A DNA stretch of 36,605 nt from JANWHF01 sp036276235. GTDB taxonomy: Bacteria; Planctomycetota; Phycisphaerae; Tepidisphaerales; Tepidisphaeraceae. Position 1 is the stretch's first letter, and every line of letters begins with the position of its first letter. The notes below the pieces were generated by a model. It made no database searches. It was given only the letters and a program-made list of their open reading frames with translations, and was not told the DNA's origin. This document shows positions 23,391 to 32,216 of this stretch, piece by piece. Location: positions 1 through 36,605 of the forward strand of contig DATBDZ010000161.1 in the NCBI GenBank assembly GCA_036276235.1. The letters are read 5' to 3'. The translations under genes and the position numbers were made by a program.

Positions 23391-25886
23391 TCAACCCGTC
23401 ACCACCGACAAAATAAACGCCCGCTGATTGCTGTCGGCGTCCGTGGTTGCGCCAGCGATCTGGCCGGTGTCGTTGATGGCGTAGGGTTGGGTGATCGTCC
23501 AGCCGCTGCCGGCGGGGAGCATCGTCGTCAGGTCGTACATCTTTCCGTTGCGATAGAGGAACCCGCGCGGCGACTTGGTGCCGACGGTGTAGCAGAAGCC
23601 CACGATGTCGCCGTTGCTGTTGATGGCGGTGGCGCGCGAGCTTTGGTAGCCGGCGAAGACGCCGATGTCGGTCATCTTTCCGTTGGCGTAGACGAACGCG
23701 TGCATCGCGACATCGCCCTTGATCATCGATTCGCCGACGATCGCGCCGTTTTGGCTGATCGCCAGCGCGTAGCTGCTGCTGCCGCCCAGCGTACCCAGGT
23801 CGGTCATCGTGCCGGCGGAGTAGGAGAAGGCGTGCGCATTTTTATCGCCGGCGACGGTCGATGAGCCGACAATCGTGCCGGCGTCGTTGATCGCGAAGGC
23901 CTGGCTGAGCGAACCGCCGAGCGTTCCCAGCGCCTTCATTGTGCCGCCGGAATAGAGGAACGCGTGGCCGATGCCGGTGGGGCCGATCGACGTGCCGACG
24001 ACCTGGCCGGAGGCGTTGATGCCCGCTCCGATGCTGTACGAATCGCCACTGAGCTGGCCGAGGCTTGTCATTTTGCCAGTGGAGTAAAGAAACGCCTGGC
24101 GTACGCCGTTGGCATCGAGCGCCGAGCCGGCGATCTGGCCGGTGTTGTTGATCGACGCGGCAGTGGAATCGGCGCCGCCCAGCGTACCGAGGCTGCTCAT
24201 TGTCAGATTCGTGTCGATGATGGCAGGATTGGTCGAACCGGAGTTGGAGCCTCCGACGATCGTGCCGGCGGCGTTGATCGCGATGGCGGTGGTGGAGTAG
24301 CCGCCTAGGGTGCCGAGGACGGCCAGATTCGCCGAGTCACTCGTATAGGTTTGCGGCCCAAACGTCGGCGTATTCACCTGCACGCCGAACGTCAGGGCGT
24401 TGTTGTAGATCTGATTGCCGTAGGTTGGCGGGTTGCTCTTGATCGCTTGGTTGGTGTTGCTGATTTTGTTGTCGTGAATGATGTATCCGGTCGAGCCGTT
24501 ATCCAGATAAACGCCAACGCCTCCATACCCGCCGGTCTTCACGTTGGAGATGGTGTTGAAGGCGATCTCCGTTCCCTTCCCGATGCCGCCATGCATGTAG
24601 ATCGCGCCCAGATCGGTGGTCAACAGGCCGATGTCATGAATGGTGTTGTGATTCACGGTTGAGGAATAAGCCTGACTAAGGGCGATCCCATCGCGGCCGG
24701 TGTTGTAGATGAGATTATTGAGGATGGTTTGATTGGAGCCAGTGACGCCGATCGCTGCTTCGCCGCCGCCAGCGGTATCGACGTCGTGGATCGTGCAGTT
24801 GAGGATCGAATTGTTCGAGCCGGTCATCCGCACGCCACACCCGGAGCTGAAGGCGATCGTGCTATTTGATAACACATTATTGCTGCCATCGAGAATGATG
24901 CCGGTGCGGCTGCTGGTGTTGTGCCGATCCCACGCCAGCGGCTTGAGCAACTGGTTGGAAACGTACGCGACGTTCAGCTTGTCCAGAGTCAGATGATTGG
25001 AATTGGCGTTGCTGTCAATCGTCGCCGCGAAGATACGGATGCCACTGAGGTTGATGTAGGAACGATCGCTTAGCTCAAAGGCGAATTGCCGCCGTTTCGC
25101 TTCGACATCATGTTTGGACGGGCTGTCGCCGGCGGGCGTCCAGAGATAGAGCGTGTGCGTGTTGGGATCGCGGTACCACTCGCCTGCCGCATCGAGCGCG
25201 CGGAACGAATCGGTCAGATAAAAATGATTGCCGGCGACGGGAGTTTCCCAGCGCGAATAATGCTGATAGGCAATCGTGATCGAGCCGACATCGGACGCGA
25301 CGACCGCGCCGCTCTGATAGAGCCAATCCTGCCCCGATCCGAACTGGATCGTAGCGCCCTTCCAGGCATCCACTCCGCCGGGGAGATTCGTCACCTTGAA
25401 GGTGGCAGTAGCGGAATAGAGCGAGCCGAAGGGGGTAATGCTCTGCGAAACGGATGAAATCGTTCCAAGCGTCGGATGAAGCAGATCCGGCCCGGTGTTG
25501 GGCCAGCGCGCTTCGGTCATCGCGGTGCCATCGACGAAGACCTGATTGAACCCGACGCCGACTGTGAAAGTATTCGGCGATTTATAGACCGATCCGCCAT
25601 TCAGCGACCAACTCGTAATCGCATCGGCGCCGCTGACGGTCACGACTTCATTGTTGTAAGCCTGATAGGTGATCGGCGCGGCGGCCGTTCCCGAGCGCGC
25701 GGGCGTCACCTTCTCATGATAGGTGCCGCCGCGAATGAGAACGGCATCGCCGGGCCGGGCGAGGCCGGCCGCGTGTTGGATGGTTTGAAATGGGGCGGCA
25801 AGCGTGCCGGCGTTATGATCGTTGCCATTGGCGGCTACGTACCAGGACGTAGACAACAGCGTCCGTGCTTCCAGTATTTCAATCAT
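23391..25886 (-). CDS. LExRxLL-signal exported protein with beta-helix and HAF repeats
   Basis: The 831-residue protein starts MIEILEARTLLSTSWYV, with the planctomycete LExRxLL N-terminal motif and no classical hydrophobic signal peptide. Residues about 14-120 resemble the beta-helix opening seen in the protein at 5687 (YVAANGNDHNAGT, RPGDAVLIRGGTYHEKV). The middle (about 280-500) has PbH1-like coils (NSTIAFSSGCGVRMTGSNNS, ILNCTIHDVD). From about 522 to the end are roughly seven HAF repeats of about 40 residues, with cores such as LGTLGGSSSYALAISQNGAI and HAFLYSGGTMKALGTLGG. HAF repeats are expected to form a beta-propeller-like fold. An extracellular or cell-surface role is likely; no enzymatic site is apparent. 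The ATG has a GGGAG ribosome binding site. Confidence 0.87.
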   Translation of the reverse strand: MIEILEARTLLSTSWYVAANGNDHNAGTLAAPFQTIQHAAGLARPGDAVLIRGGTYHEKVTPARSGTAAAPITYQAYNNEVVTVSGADAITSWSLNGGSVYKSPNTFTVGVGFNQVFVDGTAMTEARWPNTGPDLLHPTLGTISSVSQSITPFGSLYSATATFKVTNLPGGVDAWKGATIQFGSGQDWLYQSGAVVASDVGSITIAYQHYSRWETPVAGNHFYLTDSFRALDAAGEWYRDPNTHTLYLWTPAGDSPSKHDVEAKRRQFAFELSDRSYINLSGIRIFAATIDSNANSNHLTLDKLNVAYVSNQLLKPLAWDRHNTSSRTGIILDGSNNVLSNSTIAFSSGCGVRMTGSNNSILNCTIHDVDTAGGGEAAIGVTGSNQTILNNLIYNTGRDGIALSQAYSSTVNHNTIHDIGLLTTDLGAIYMHGGIGKGTEIAFNTISNVKTGGYGGVGVYLDNGSTGYIIHDNKISNTNQAIKSNPPTYGNQIYNNALTFGVQVNTPTFGPQTYTSDSANLAVLGTLGGYSTTAIAINAAGTIVGGSNSGSTNPAIIDTNLTMSSLGTLGGADSTAASINNTGQIAGSALDANGVRQAFLYSTGKMTSLGQLSGDSYSIGAGINASGQVVGTSIGPTGIGHAFLYSGGTMKALGTLGGSLSQAFAINDAGTIVGSSTVAGDKNAHAFSYSAGTMTDLGTLGGSSSYALAISQNGAIVGESMIKGDVAMHAFVYANGKMTDIGVFAGYQSSRATAINSNGDIVGFCYTVGTKSPRGFLYRNGKMYDLTTMLPAGSGWTITQPYAINDTGQIAGATTDADSNQRAFILSVVTG

Positions 25887-25905
25887 TTTTCCCGCTCCCA
25901 GAGTT

Positions 25906-26055
25906 ACGTGGCACGGGTTTGTAACCCGTGGCCGCGGTACTCCGCGGCATTAAACGTGTACGCATGCACAGCTGCTTCGTTCAGTGCTGAATTGGCCGGA
26001 AACCGGCCAATGTCCTGGAGTACTAGGACCTACGGATTGAAAACCCGTGCCACGT
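25906..26055. repeat. ACGTGGCACGGGTTT...AAACCCGTGCCACGT element
   Basis: The outer 15-bp ends are inverted copies. Inside lie another AACCCGTGG arm, a CGCGGTACTCCGCG hairpin and an ATTGGCCGGAAACCGGCCAAT hairpin. It fills the gap between trpE and the HAF-repeat gene and belongs to the GTGGCAC-ended class. Confidence 0.85.
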
Positions 26056-26062
26056 CAAGGTT

Positions 26063-27571
26063 TCAAAATCCCCGCTCGGCCAACTGCACCGCCTTGAGCA
26101 TCGCGCGGGCTTTGGCCATCGTCTCTTCGTATTCGCTGGCGGGAACGGAGTCGGCGACGATCCCCGCGCCGGCTTGCAGATCGAACGTGCCTTGCTTCCA
26201 GACGATGGTACGCAAGGCGATGCACGTGTCGAGATTTCCCGCGAAGTCGGCATAGCCGACCGCGCCACCATACGGCCCGCGGCGGGTCGGTTCCAGCTCA
26301 TCAATAATCTGCATCGCGCGAATTTTCGGCGCGCCGCTGACGGTACCGACCGGAAGCGAGACGCGCAGTGCATCAAACGCCGTCATTCCGTCGGCGAGCG
26401 TGCCGGTGACATTGGTCGTGATGTGCATGACGTGGCTGTAGCGCTCGACGGTCATCACATCATCCACCTTCACGCTGCCGACCCGCGCGACGCGGCCGAT
26501 GTCGTTGCGATGCAGATCGACCAGCATGATGTGCTCAGCCCGCTCCTTCGGATCGGCCAGCAGTTCAGCCTCAAGCAGGCGATCTTCCTCCGGCGTTGCC
26601 CCGCGACGGCGCGTGCCGGCGAGCGGGCGGCTGGTCGCCTTCCCATCCATCACGCGGCAAAGAATCTCCGGGCTGGAGCCGATCAGCGTGCACTGCGGAC
26701 ACTTCAGATAAAACATGAAGGGCGACGGATTGATGATCCGCAGCGCGCGATACACATCAAATGGATCGGCACTGCTCGGCACCCGCAGGCGCTGGCTGGG
26801 GACAAACTGAAAGATGTCGCCCGCCTTGATGTATTCTTTCCCCTTGAGAACCGCCTCTTCAAATGCAGCTTGCGAGAAATTGCTCTCAAATTTCAGATCG
26901 ACGACGGCCTCGCTATCGATCTCCCCGAGCGAAAGCAGGGGCGGCTGCTGAAGGCGATTCACCAGATCATCGATCCGCCGACACGCGTCGCGATAAGCGG
27001 CATCTGCGTCGGCGTGAGCCGTCAGATCGGCATTGGCGACGACCTTGATCGTCTTATCGACATGATCGAAGATCACCAGCTCGCCGTACAAGCCAAAGAG
27101 CAGATCAGGCAGACGCCGATCGTCCTTCGGCGGCGCGGTCAGCTTCTCCTCTTCGTAGTAGCGGATCGTGTCATACCCCGCGAAGCCGACCAGGCCGCCG
27201 GTGAAGGCGGGCAGATGCGGGTCCTGCTTATAGCGGCGGGGGGGCAGAAGTTTTTGCAGATCGGCCAGCGGATCGCTCGTGCGAAATTGCCGCGCCTCGG
27301 CCGCCATGCGCGAGCCGACCGGCAGGATCTCCGCCTTCCCTTCAGACACCTGATAAACCAGCGACGGCCCGGTCGCGATGAAGCTATAGCGGGCGATCTT
27401 CTCGCCGCCGACCACGCTCTCCAGCAGAAACGCATGCGGATCGCGCCCCAGCACCTGAAACGCGCTGACGGGCGTGAGCCGATCCCCCAAAAGCTGCCGA
27501 TAAACCGGAACGATGTCGGCATCCTTTGCCGACCGGGAAAACGCTGCAAATTCAGGAAAATACCGCCGCAT
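26063..27571 (-). CDS. trpE: Anthranilate synthase component I
   Basis: The 502-residue enzyme makes anthranilate from chorismate, the first step of tryptophan synthesis, using ammonia from the TrpG subunit. Diagnostic motifs are RPLAGTRRRGAT (near 313-324, the TrpE form; PabB has PIKGT), LVDLHRNDIGRVARVGSV, LPVGTVSGAPKIRAMQIIDE (near 403-422) and GGAVGYADFAGNLDTCIALR. The N-terminal domain contains the regulatory-type sequence LLESVVGGEKIARYSFI expected for tryptophan feedback inhibition. No trpG or other trp gene is adjacent. There is no leader peptide with Trp codons that I can see upstream. Confidence 0.95.
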   Translation of the reverse strand: MRRYFPEFAAFSRSAKDADIVPVYRQLLGDRLTPVSAFQVLGRDPHAFLLESVVGGEKIARYSFIATGPSLVYQVSEGKAEILPVGSRMAAEARQFRTSDPLADLQKLLPPRRYKQDPHLPAFTGGLVGFAGYDTIRYYEEEKLTAPPKDDRRLPDLLFGLYGELVIFDHVDKTIKVVANADLTAHADADAAYRDACRRIDDLVNRLQQPPLLSLGEIDSEAVVDLKFESNFSQAAFEEAVLKGKEYIKAGDIFQFVPSQRLRVPSSADPFDVYRALRIINPSPFMFYLKCPQCTLIGSSPEILCRVMDGKATSRPLAGTRRRGATPEEDRLLEAELLADPKERAEHIMLVDLHRNDIGRVARVGSVKVDDVMTVERYSHVMHITTNVTGTLADGMTAFDALRVSLPVGTVSGAPKIRAMQIIDELEPTRRGPYGGAVGYADFAGNLDTCIALRTIVWKQGTFDLQAGAGIVADSVPASEYEETMAKARAMLKAVQLAERGF

Positions 27572-27696
27572 GGTCTGGCGGATTGTAGTCGGAATTGGGG
27601 AAGTATCTACGAAGGCGCGATGTGCGACTTACGAAGACCGGAAACCACGAAGGACACGAAGGGAGCACGAAGAACCGGAAAACGGAAGGGCCTCCC

Positions 27697-27805
27697 GTGG
27701 CACGGGTTTTCAACCCGTGCAAGCGATGTGGGATGAGTTTGGATTCGGTTTCGTGAATCTTTTCTCGATTCACGTCGCCAGCATGGGTTAGAAACCCATG
27801 CCACG
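27697..27805. repeat. GTGGCACGGGTTTTC...CCATGCCACG element
   Basis: Hairpin CACGGGTTTTCAACCCGTG at the left and ATGGGTTAGAAACCCAT at the right, with outer ends GTGGCA and TGCCAC. An inner CGTGAATCTTTTCTCGATTCACG hairpin lies in between. It is the same class as 25906-26055. Just upstream (about 27640-27675) is a short run of degenerate CACGAAGGA units. These occupy the divergent trpE/modA gap. Confidence 0.8.
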
Positions 27806-27863
27806 TTTCGTTATATTCCCAGAATCATAACGACCTGCACTCGAGGCTTTGCTTACTCTGATC

Positions 27864-28637
27864 ATGCGCAAATGGTTTGCCATCTCGATCGTCCTGCTGG
27901 CCGTGCTGATGGCGGCGCTGTTTCGTTTTGCGCATCGCGAGCCGCAGCGGAAACAATTGTTGATCTACTGTGCCGCCAATCTGCGGGTGCCGGTGGAGAA
28001 AATCGCGGCTGATTTCCAGGCGCAGACGGGGATCGAGATTTCGGCGCAGTATGCCGGCTCGCAGACGATGCTGACGGATGCCGACGTTTCGCGGCGTGGC
28101 GATCTGTTTCTTCCCGCGGATGACAGCTACATCGAGATTGCCCGCAGCAAGCAACTGATCGATCGCGAATTTCCCCTGGCGACGATGCGGCCCGTCGTCG
28201 CGGTGAAGAGAGGAAATCCCGCCAACATTCACGGCATCGAAGATCTGCAACGAGAAGGAATCCGCCTGGCGCAGGCCAACCCTGATGCTGCTGCCATCGG
28301 GAAAGTCACCAAGCCGGTGATGGAACAGGCGAACCTGTGGGAGCCGCTCAAAGCGCGGACCGTGGCGTTTCATGCGACGGTGACGGATATCGCCAACGCC
28401 GTGAAGCTGGGCACCGCCGACGCGGGAATCGTCTGGGATACGACGGTGAAACAAGTCGATGGCCTGGAGGCGATCGATCTGCCGATCTTTGCGAAGACGC
28501 GCGCGAAGATCGTGCTGGCGACATTGCGTTCGAGCAAGCAGCCGGATGACGCCGCGCTGTTCGGGAAGTTTGCGCGGAGTGAGAAGGGGTTGAAGGTTTT
28601 TGAGTCGTATGGGTACGAGGTTGCGGGCGCGAAGTAG
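27864..28637 (+). CDS. modA: Molybdate ABC transporter substrate-binding protein
   Basis: The 257-residue protein begins with a signal or anchor helix (AISIVLLAVLMAALFRFA) and continues LLIYCAANLRVPVEKIAADF and SAQYAGSQTMLTDADVSRRG, the standard ModA opening in which the Ser/Ala residues bind the oxyanion. GDLFLPADDSYI and GTADAGIVWDTTVK are further family blocks. It captures molybdate or tungstate outside the membrane and delivers it to ModB. The start at 27864 is chosen because the first five residues of the longer frame (TTG at 27849) add nothing to the signal. It is followed by modB after a 150-bp gap that contains a palindrome. Confidence 0.93.
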   Translation: MRKWFAISIVLLAVLMAALFRFAHREPQRKQLLIYCAANLRVPVEKIAADFQAQTGIEISAQYAGSQTMLTDADVSRRGDLFLPADDSYIEIARSKQLIDREFPLATMRPVVAVKRGNPANIHGIEDLQREGIRLAQANPDAAAIGKVTKPVMEQANLWEPLKARTVAFHATVTDIANAVKLGTADAGIVWDTTVKQVDGLEAIDLPIFAKTRAKIVLATLRSSKQPDDAALFGKFARSEKGLKVFESYGYEVAGAK

Positions 28638-28687
28638 AGGGTCGCACTGTGCCGGCACAATTTAAATCATCATCAATGAACTGGATC

Positions 28688-28769
28688 GTCATGCTGAGTC
28701 TGAGGTACTCCGAAGCATCTGGCCCACTCGCGCGAAACGGCCAGATGCTTCGGAGTACCTCAGCATGAC
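28688..28769. repeat. Palindrome GTCATGCTGAG...CTCAGCATGAC between modA and modB
   Basis: The arms run from GTCATGCTGAG through GAGGTACTCCGAAGCATCTG and their complements around a loop of about 20 bp (CCCACTCGCGCGAAACGG). An isolated arm lies at 23067-23085 and a decayed relative at 31867-31933. Its position inside the mod operon could lower read-through or protect the modA message; this is inference. Confidence 0.9.
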
Positions 28770-28787
28770 ATCACTCGCAATTCCGTA

Positions 28788-29666
28788 ATGACCATTCCCA
28801 ATCGACGACAAAACACCCGCCACGCGTCTTCCGACGCGCCCTTCATCATTTCCCTGCTGATCATCGGCGGCCTTTACGTCGCCCTCATCCTCGCGATGCT
28901 GCTGGCGGATGTGAACTATCTTAAGCCGCACGATAGCAATGGGGTGACCACGTCAGCCCGCGCAATTCTCCAGCGATCGATCGCGCCATTGCGCACTCCC
29001 GAAATTCGCTTCGCGCTCAAACTGAGCCTCATCTCCTGCACGGTCACGGCAATCCTGTCGCTCTGGTTTTCGGTACCGCTGGGATATTTGATGTCGCGCT
29101 TTCACTTTCCGCTCAAGGGGCTGATCGATGCGATCCTGGATATTCCGATCGTCTTGCCGCCAGTGGTGATTGGATTGAGTCTGCTGATTCTTTTTCAGAG
29201 CGCCCCGGGAAAAGCGATCGAAAAGGTCGTCCCGTTCACGTACGCGATCGGCGGCGTGATCCTGGCGCAGTTCGCGGTGTCCTGCGCATTTGCGGTGCGG
29301 ACGATGCGGGTGACGTTCGATCAGATCAATCCGCGCGCCGAGCGCGTGGCGCTCACGCTCGGCTGCACGCGAAGCCAGGCGTTCTGGCGGGTGGCGTTGC
29401 CCGAAGGCAGGCGCGGCGTGCTCACCGCCGGCACGCTTGCCTGGGCACGGGCGATGGGGGAGTTTGGGCCGGTGCTGATCTTCGCCGGCGCGACGCGCAT
29501 GCGCACGGAAGTGTTGCCGACCAGCGTCTTTCTGGAACTCAGCGTCGGCAACATCGAGTCGGCGGTGGCGGTGTCATTGCTGATGGTCGTGGCGGCGGTC
29601 CTCGTGCTAATTCTCGTACGCTTCGCCGGCGCAACCTCCGCGATGGAACGGGGGCTGATGCCATGA
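28788..29666 (+). CDS. modB: Molybdate ABC transporter permease
   Basis: The 292-residue protein has six likely membrane helices and the permease EAA loop, seen as AERVALTLGCTRSQAFWRVA followed by LPEGRRGVLTAG. GEFGPVLIFAGATRMRTEVL is the conserved ModB/CysT-type block. An N-terminal hydrophilic stretch and an extra helix (FIISLLIIGGLYVALILAML) precede the core, with a loop of about 45 residues before helix 2, longer than usual for ModB. Its last four bases overlap the start of modC (ATGA), indicating translational coupling. Confidence 0.93.
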   Translation: MTIPNRRQNTRHASSDAPFIISLLIIGGLYVALILAMLLADVNYLKPHDSNGVTTSARAILQRSIAPLRTPEIRFALKLSLISCTVTAILSLWFSVPLGYLMSRFHFPLKGLIDAILDIPIVLPPVVIGLSLLILFQSAPGKAIEKVVPFTYAIGGVILAQFAVSCAFAVRTMRVTFDQINPRAERVALTLGCTRSQAFWRVALPEGRRGVLTAGTLAWARAMGEFGPVLIFAGATRMRTEVLPTSVFLELSVGNIESAVAVSLLMVVAAVLVLILVRFAGATSAMERGLMP

Positions 29667-30310
29667 TCTCGGTGGAGAATTTGAGCGTGCGCGCCGGCGG
29701 CTTTGGGCTATCGGGGATTTCGTTTTCCGTGCCGGCCGGGAGCTACGCCGTCCTGATGGGCCGCACGGGCTGCGGCAAGACGATGCTGCTGGAAACGCTC
29801 TGCGGGTTGAATCGTCTGCGCGGCGGAACGGTGCGCCTGATGGGCGCGGATGTCAGCCGACTCAAGCCTGCGGCGCGCGGCGTCGGGTATGTGCCGCAGG
29901 ATCGCGCGCTGTTCATGACGATGAGCGTCTACGAAAACATCGCCTTCGCGATGCGCGTCCGGCGATGGGAGAACGCCGTCATCGATTCGCGCGTGCAGGA
30001 GCTCGGCGAAGTTCTGAAGATCTCCCATTTATTGCGACGTCGTCCGGCGGGCTTGAGCGGCGGCGAATCGCAGCGAGTCGCGCTCGGCCGCGCTCTGGCG
30101 GCCAAGCCGCGCGTGCTGCTTCTGGATGAGCCGCTGAGCGCATTGGATGATCCAAGCCGCTATGAGATTCATGAACTGCTCAACTCAACCTGCCGTAACA
30201 AGGATGTGACCGTTTTGCATGTGACGCATCACCGTGATGACGCACGGCAATTGGCGGATCGGTTGCTGGTAATGGAGGATGGAGCAGTTCGTGAGGGAAC
30301 ATTGCAGTAG
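29663..30310 (+). CDS. modC: Molybdate ABC transporter ATPase, short form
   Basis: The 215-residue ATPase has Walker A GRTGCGKT (33-40), Q-loop YVPQDRALF, signature LSGGESQRVALGRAL (from about 131), Walker B VLLLDEPLSALD (near 150) and the switch His in HVTHHRDDA. It ends right after the nucleotide-binding domain, so the C-terminal TOBE/MOP regulatory domain of standard ModC proteins (about 350 residues) is missing, as in some Wtp/Tup-like ATPases. Feedback by bound molybdate through that domain is therefore not expected. It overlaps modB by four bases. Confidence 0.9.
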   Translation: MISVENLSVRAGGFGLSGISFSVPAGSYAVLMGRTGCGKTMLLETLCGLNRLRGGTVRLMGADVSRLKPAARGVGYVPQDRALFMTMSVYENIAFAMRVRRWENAVIDSRVQELGEVLKISHLLRRRPAGLSGGESQRVALGRALAAKPRVLLLDEPLSALDDPSRYEIHELLNSTCRNKDVTVLHVTHHRDDARQLADRLLVMEDGAVREGTLQ

Positions 30311-30455
30311 CTATCACCCTCACGACCGGCACAACCCGCTTAAACGTTATTTGTTTCTGAGCCATCACTCGATCTGATAGGATCGCCACCCTCCAGAAAA
30401 AGCAACGCACAGGCGGAAGGGGCGTGGTAGCTTGAAGTTGTTGGAGAACGGGAAA

Positions 30456-31826
30456 ATGCGCACTGCCTTGATTGAGGACCTTGAACCGCGTCGGCTGCTG
30501 ACCGTCCTGCCGTTTCAGCCGGCTATCGGCAGCTTTGCCAACGGGTCGGCGTTGCCGCAGGCGTATGGCGATCGCGTCAACGCCGCCGTTCAGAATAATT
30601 TCAAATACTCCATCACCGGCGGCACGACGCCGAACGTCGTCGCCGATTACGGAACCAACGGAAAGACCGTCGTCGCGCGGACGACCGGCTTTGGCGATCT
30701 TTCCGGCGTCGTTTCTACCAACAGCCATGCGCCGTTTGAGATGATCCTGACCGCCGACACCGGGTTCAAGGTTTCGCTGTCGAGCTTCGATCTGGCGGGA
30801 TCGCCATCGCATGATTGGACGATCAAATCGGTGCAGGTCGTCGATGGCAACAACAATCCGCTTTATTCCAAGACCAATGTCGTTATTCAGGGCGATGCGA
30901 CGGGCACGCGGCACACGCACATCGCATTCACAACTCCCTTCACCGCGTCGCGCATAAAGATCCGCTTTGACGCCAGCAATCTGACCGGCACCGCCGCCGT
31001 CGGTCTGGACAACGTGCAGTTCAGCCAGGTGAAGATCGCGCCGTTGCCGGCGACGATTTCGGGGAATGTGTTCAACGACCTCAGTCGCGACGGCGTCAAA
31101 GCCGCCAGCGGCGAGCCGGGGCTTTCCGGCTGGCGCGTCTATCTCGATCAAAACAACGACGGCATCTTCCAGAGCACCGAAACCAGCACGCTATCGGATG
31201 TCAACGGAAATTACAGTTTCTCGGTGGCCGCCGGCTCGTATCATGTCGCCGAGGTTTTGCAGACGGGTTGGCAGCGCACCGCGCCCACGGGAAGCTACGC
31301 GATTACCGCGACCGCCGGGCAGAAGATCACCGGCAAAAATTTCGGCGATGCGGTGCTCGTGACCGATCCGGTCATCTCGGTCGGCAACTATTCCGCCGCC
31401 GTCGGCAGTCAGGTCAGCATTCAGCTTAAAGTCTCCGATCTGGGAAATGTCACCGCTCAAGACATCGAAGGGATGACCTTCACGGTGCAGATCGACAGCG
31501 GCACCGGCACGGCGCCGACGATCGCGTCGGTCGATCTGCTCACGGGCACGGTGTGGGCCGGCCACGGCTCGAGCGTCTTCGTGCCATCGGGCGGCAGCCA
31601 GCCGCAGTTCAAGACCTTCAGTGTCCTGACCGGCGCCGACGGGAATTTCATCAACCCCAATGGGCTGCTGGCAACGATCGTCCTCAACACCGCCGGCGCC
31701 ACCGCCGGGCAATACGCGATCAAACTGGTTGGGACTAAGATTTCCGCATTTGATACCCAGTTTCAGAACCATCTGGGCCTGCCCGTGAAGTCGCTCATCA
31801 TCAATGGGACATTAAAGCTCACCTGA
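30456..31826 (+). CDS. LExRxLL-signal exported protein with SdrD-B-like and cohesin-like domains
   Basis: The 456-residue protein starts MRTALIEDLEPRRLLTVLPF, with the planctomycete N-terminal motif. Residues about 17-195 look like a jelly-roll domain (SFDLAGSPSHDWTIKSVQVV, RIKIRFDASNLTGTAAVGLD). Residues about 198-300 match SdrD B-like/carboxypeptidase-regulatory repeats (GNVFNDLSRDGVKAASGEPG, YLDQNNDGIFQSTE, GNYSFSVAAGSY). Residues about 303-456 are a cohesin-like beta-sandwich (ISVGNYSAAVGSQVSIQLKV, NPNGLLATIVLNTAGATAGQ) that recurs at the start of the next protein. It has no PEP-CTERM tail and no enzyme motif; a structural or adhesive surface role is likely. The ATG at 30456 has GGAG eight bases upstream; a TTG at 30432 would add eight residues. 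Confidence 0.85.
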   Translation: MRTALIEDLEPRRLLTVLPFQPAIGSFANGSALPQAYGDRVNAAVQNNFKYSITGGTTPNVVADYGTNGKTVVARTTGFGDLSGVVSTNSHAPFEMILTADTGFKVSLSSFDLAGSPSHDWTIKSVQVVDGNNNPLYSKTNVVIQGDATGTRHTHIAFTTPFTASRIKIRFDASNLTGTAAVGLDNVQFSQVKIAPLPATISGNVFNDLSRDGVKAASGEPGLSGWRVYLDQNNDGIFQSTETSTLSDVNGNYSFSVAAGSYHVAEVLQTGWQRTAPTGSYAITATAGQKITGKNFGDAVLVTDPVISVGNYSAAVGSQVSIQLKVSDLGNVTAQDIEGMTFTVQIDSGTGTAPTIASVDLLTGTVWAGHGSSVFVPSGGSQPQFKTFSVLTGADGNFINPNGLLATIVLNTAGATAGQYAIKLVGTKISAFDTQFQNHLGLPVKSLIINGTLKLT

Positions 31827-31866
31827 ACGAGAAATGGACGGGCAAATGCGTTTTGGAAGCCCCAGG

Positions 31867-31933
31867 AGCTTAGGTAGCCCGAAGCCCGTGACTTACCCGT
31901 GCGAATGGGCTCGATGCTTCGGATTGCCTCAGC
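31867..31933. repeat. Decayed AGATGCTTCGGA-family palindrome
   Basis: GCTTAGGTAGCCCGAAGC and GATGCTTCGGATTGCCTCAGC are imperfect inverted copies resembling the palindrome at 28688-28769. The rest of the 390-bp gap 31827-32216 contains a candidate promoter and a leader region but no other repeat. Confidence 0.6.
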
Positions 31934-32055
31934 ACCGCCGGCTCCGCGACACCATCGGCGATCATTCTGGTGAGCCGCTCGTAAGTAGCGCCGACTATTC
32001 GGTTTATGCGCAAGGCTCCGCTGCCCTTAATTTGCCTGCAACACCCGCTTTTCAC

Positions 32056-32084
32056 TTGACCTTAACACCCAATTTCGTGATTAT
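32056..32084 (+). promoter_or_regulatory. Candidate promoter of the first PEP-CTERM gene
   Basis: TTGACC and GATTAT are spaced by 17 bp, a fair sigma-70-type pair in a locally AT-richer stretch. Transcription from it would give a leader of about 125 nt before the ATG at 32217. Confidence 0.4.
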
Positions 32085-32115
32085 GTTGCCTGCGAATTTG
32101 TCCTCGGAGGGACTA

Positions 32116-32214
32116 ATGTGCAATGCTGCGCCGATGGAATCGGGCGGCATTGGTGTGTCGATGCGTCTCCTTCCCTGGCTGTACCCTCAGTCGCCACAAA
32201 TCCGAGGAACCTGA
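32116..32214 (+). other. Possible 32-residue leader ORF coupled to the PEP-CTERM gene
   Basis: A strong ribosome binding site (GGAGGG, 32107-32112) is followed by ATGTG. The ATG at 32116 opens a 32-codon frame (MCNAAPMESGGIGV...) whose stop lies two bases before the ATG at 32217. The overlapping GTG at 32118 is in frame with the large gene and would extend it by 33 residues. Either reading explains the strong site; I cannot decide between them from sequence. Confidence 0.3.
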
Positions 32215-32216
32215 AC

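Noticed and set aside
26174..27736. Long open frame (520 codons) on the strand opposite trpE
   Set aside because: It lies antisense to a clear anthranilate synthase and has the Arg/Asp/His-rich composition of a GC-rich shadow frame, with no recognisable domain.
27572..27863. Molybdenum-cofactor riboswitch upstream of modA
   Set aside because: The gap contains a GTGGCAC palindrome and degenerate short repeats but no structure I can match to that riboswitch.
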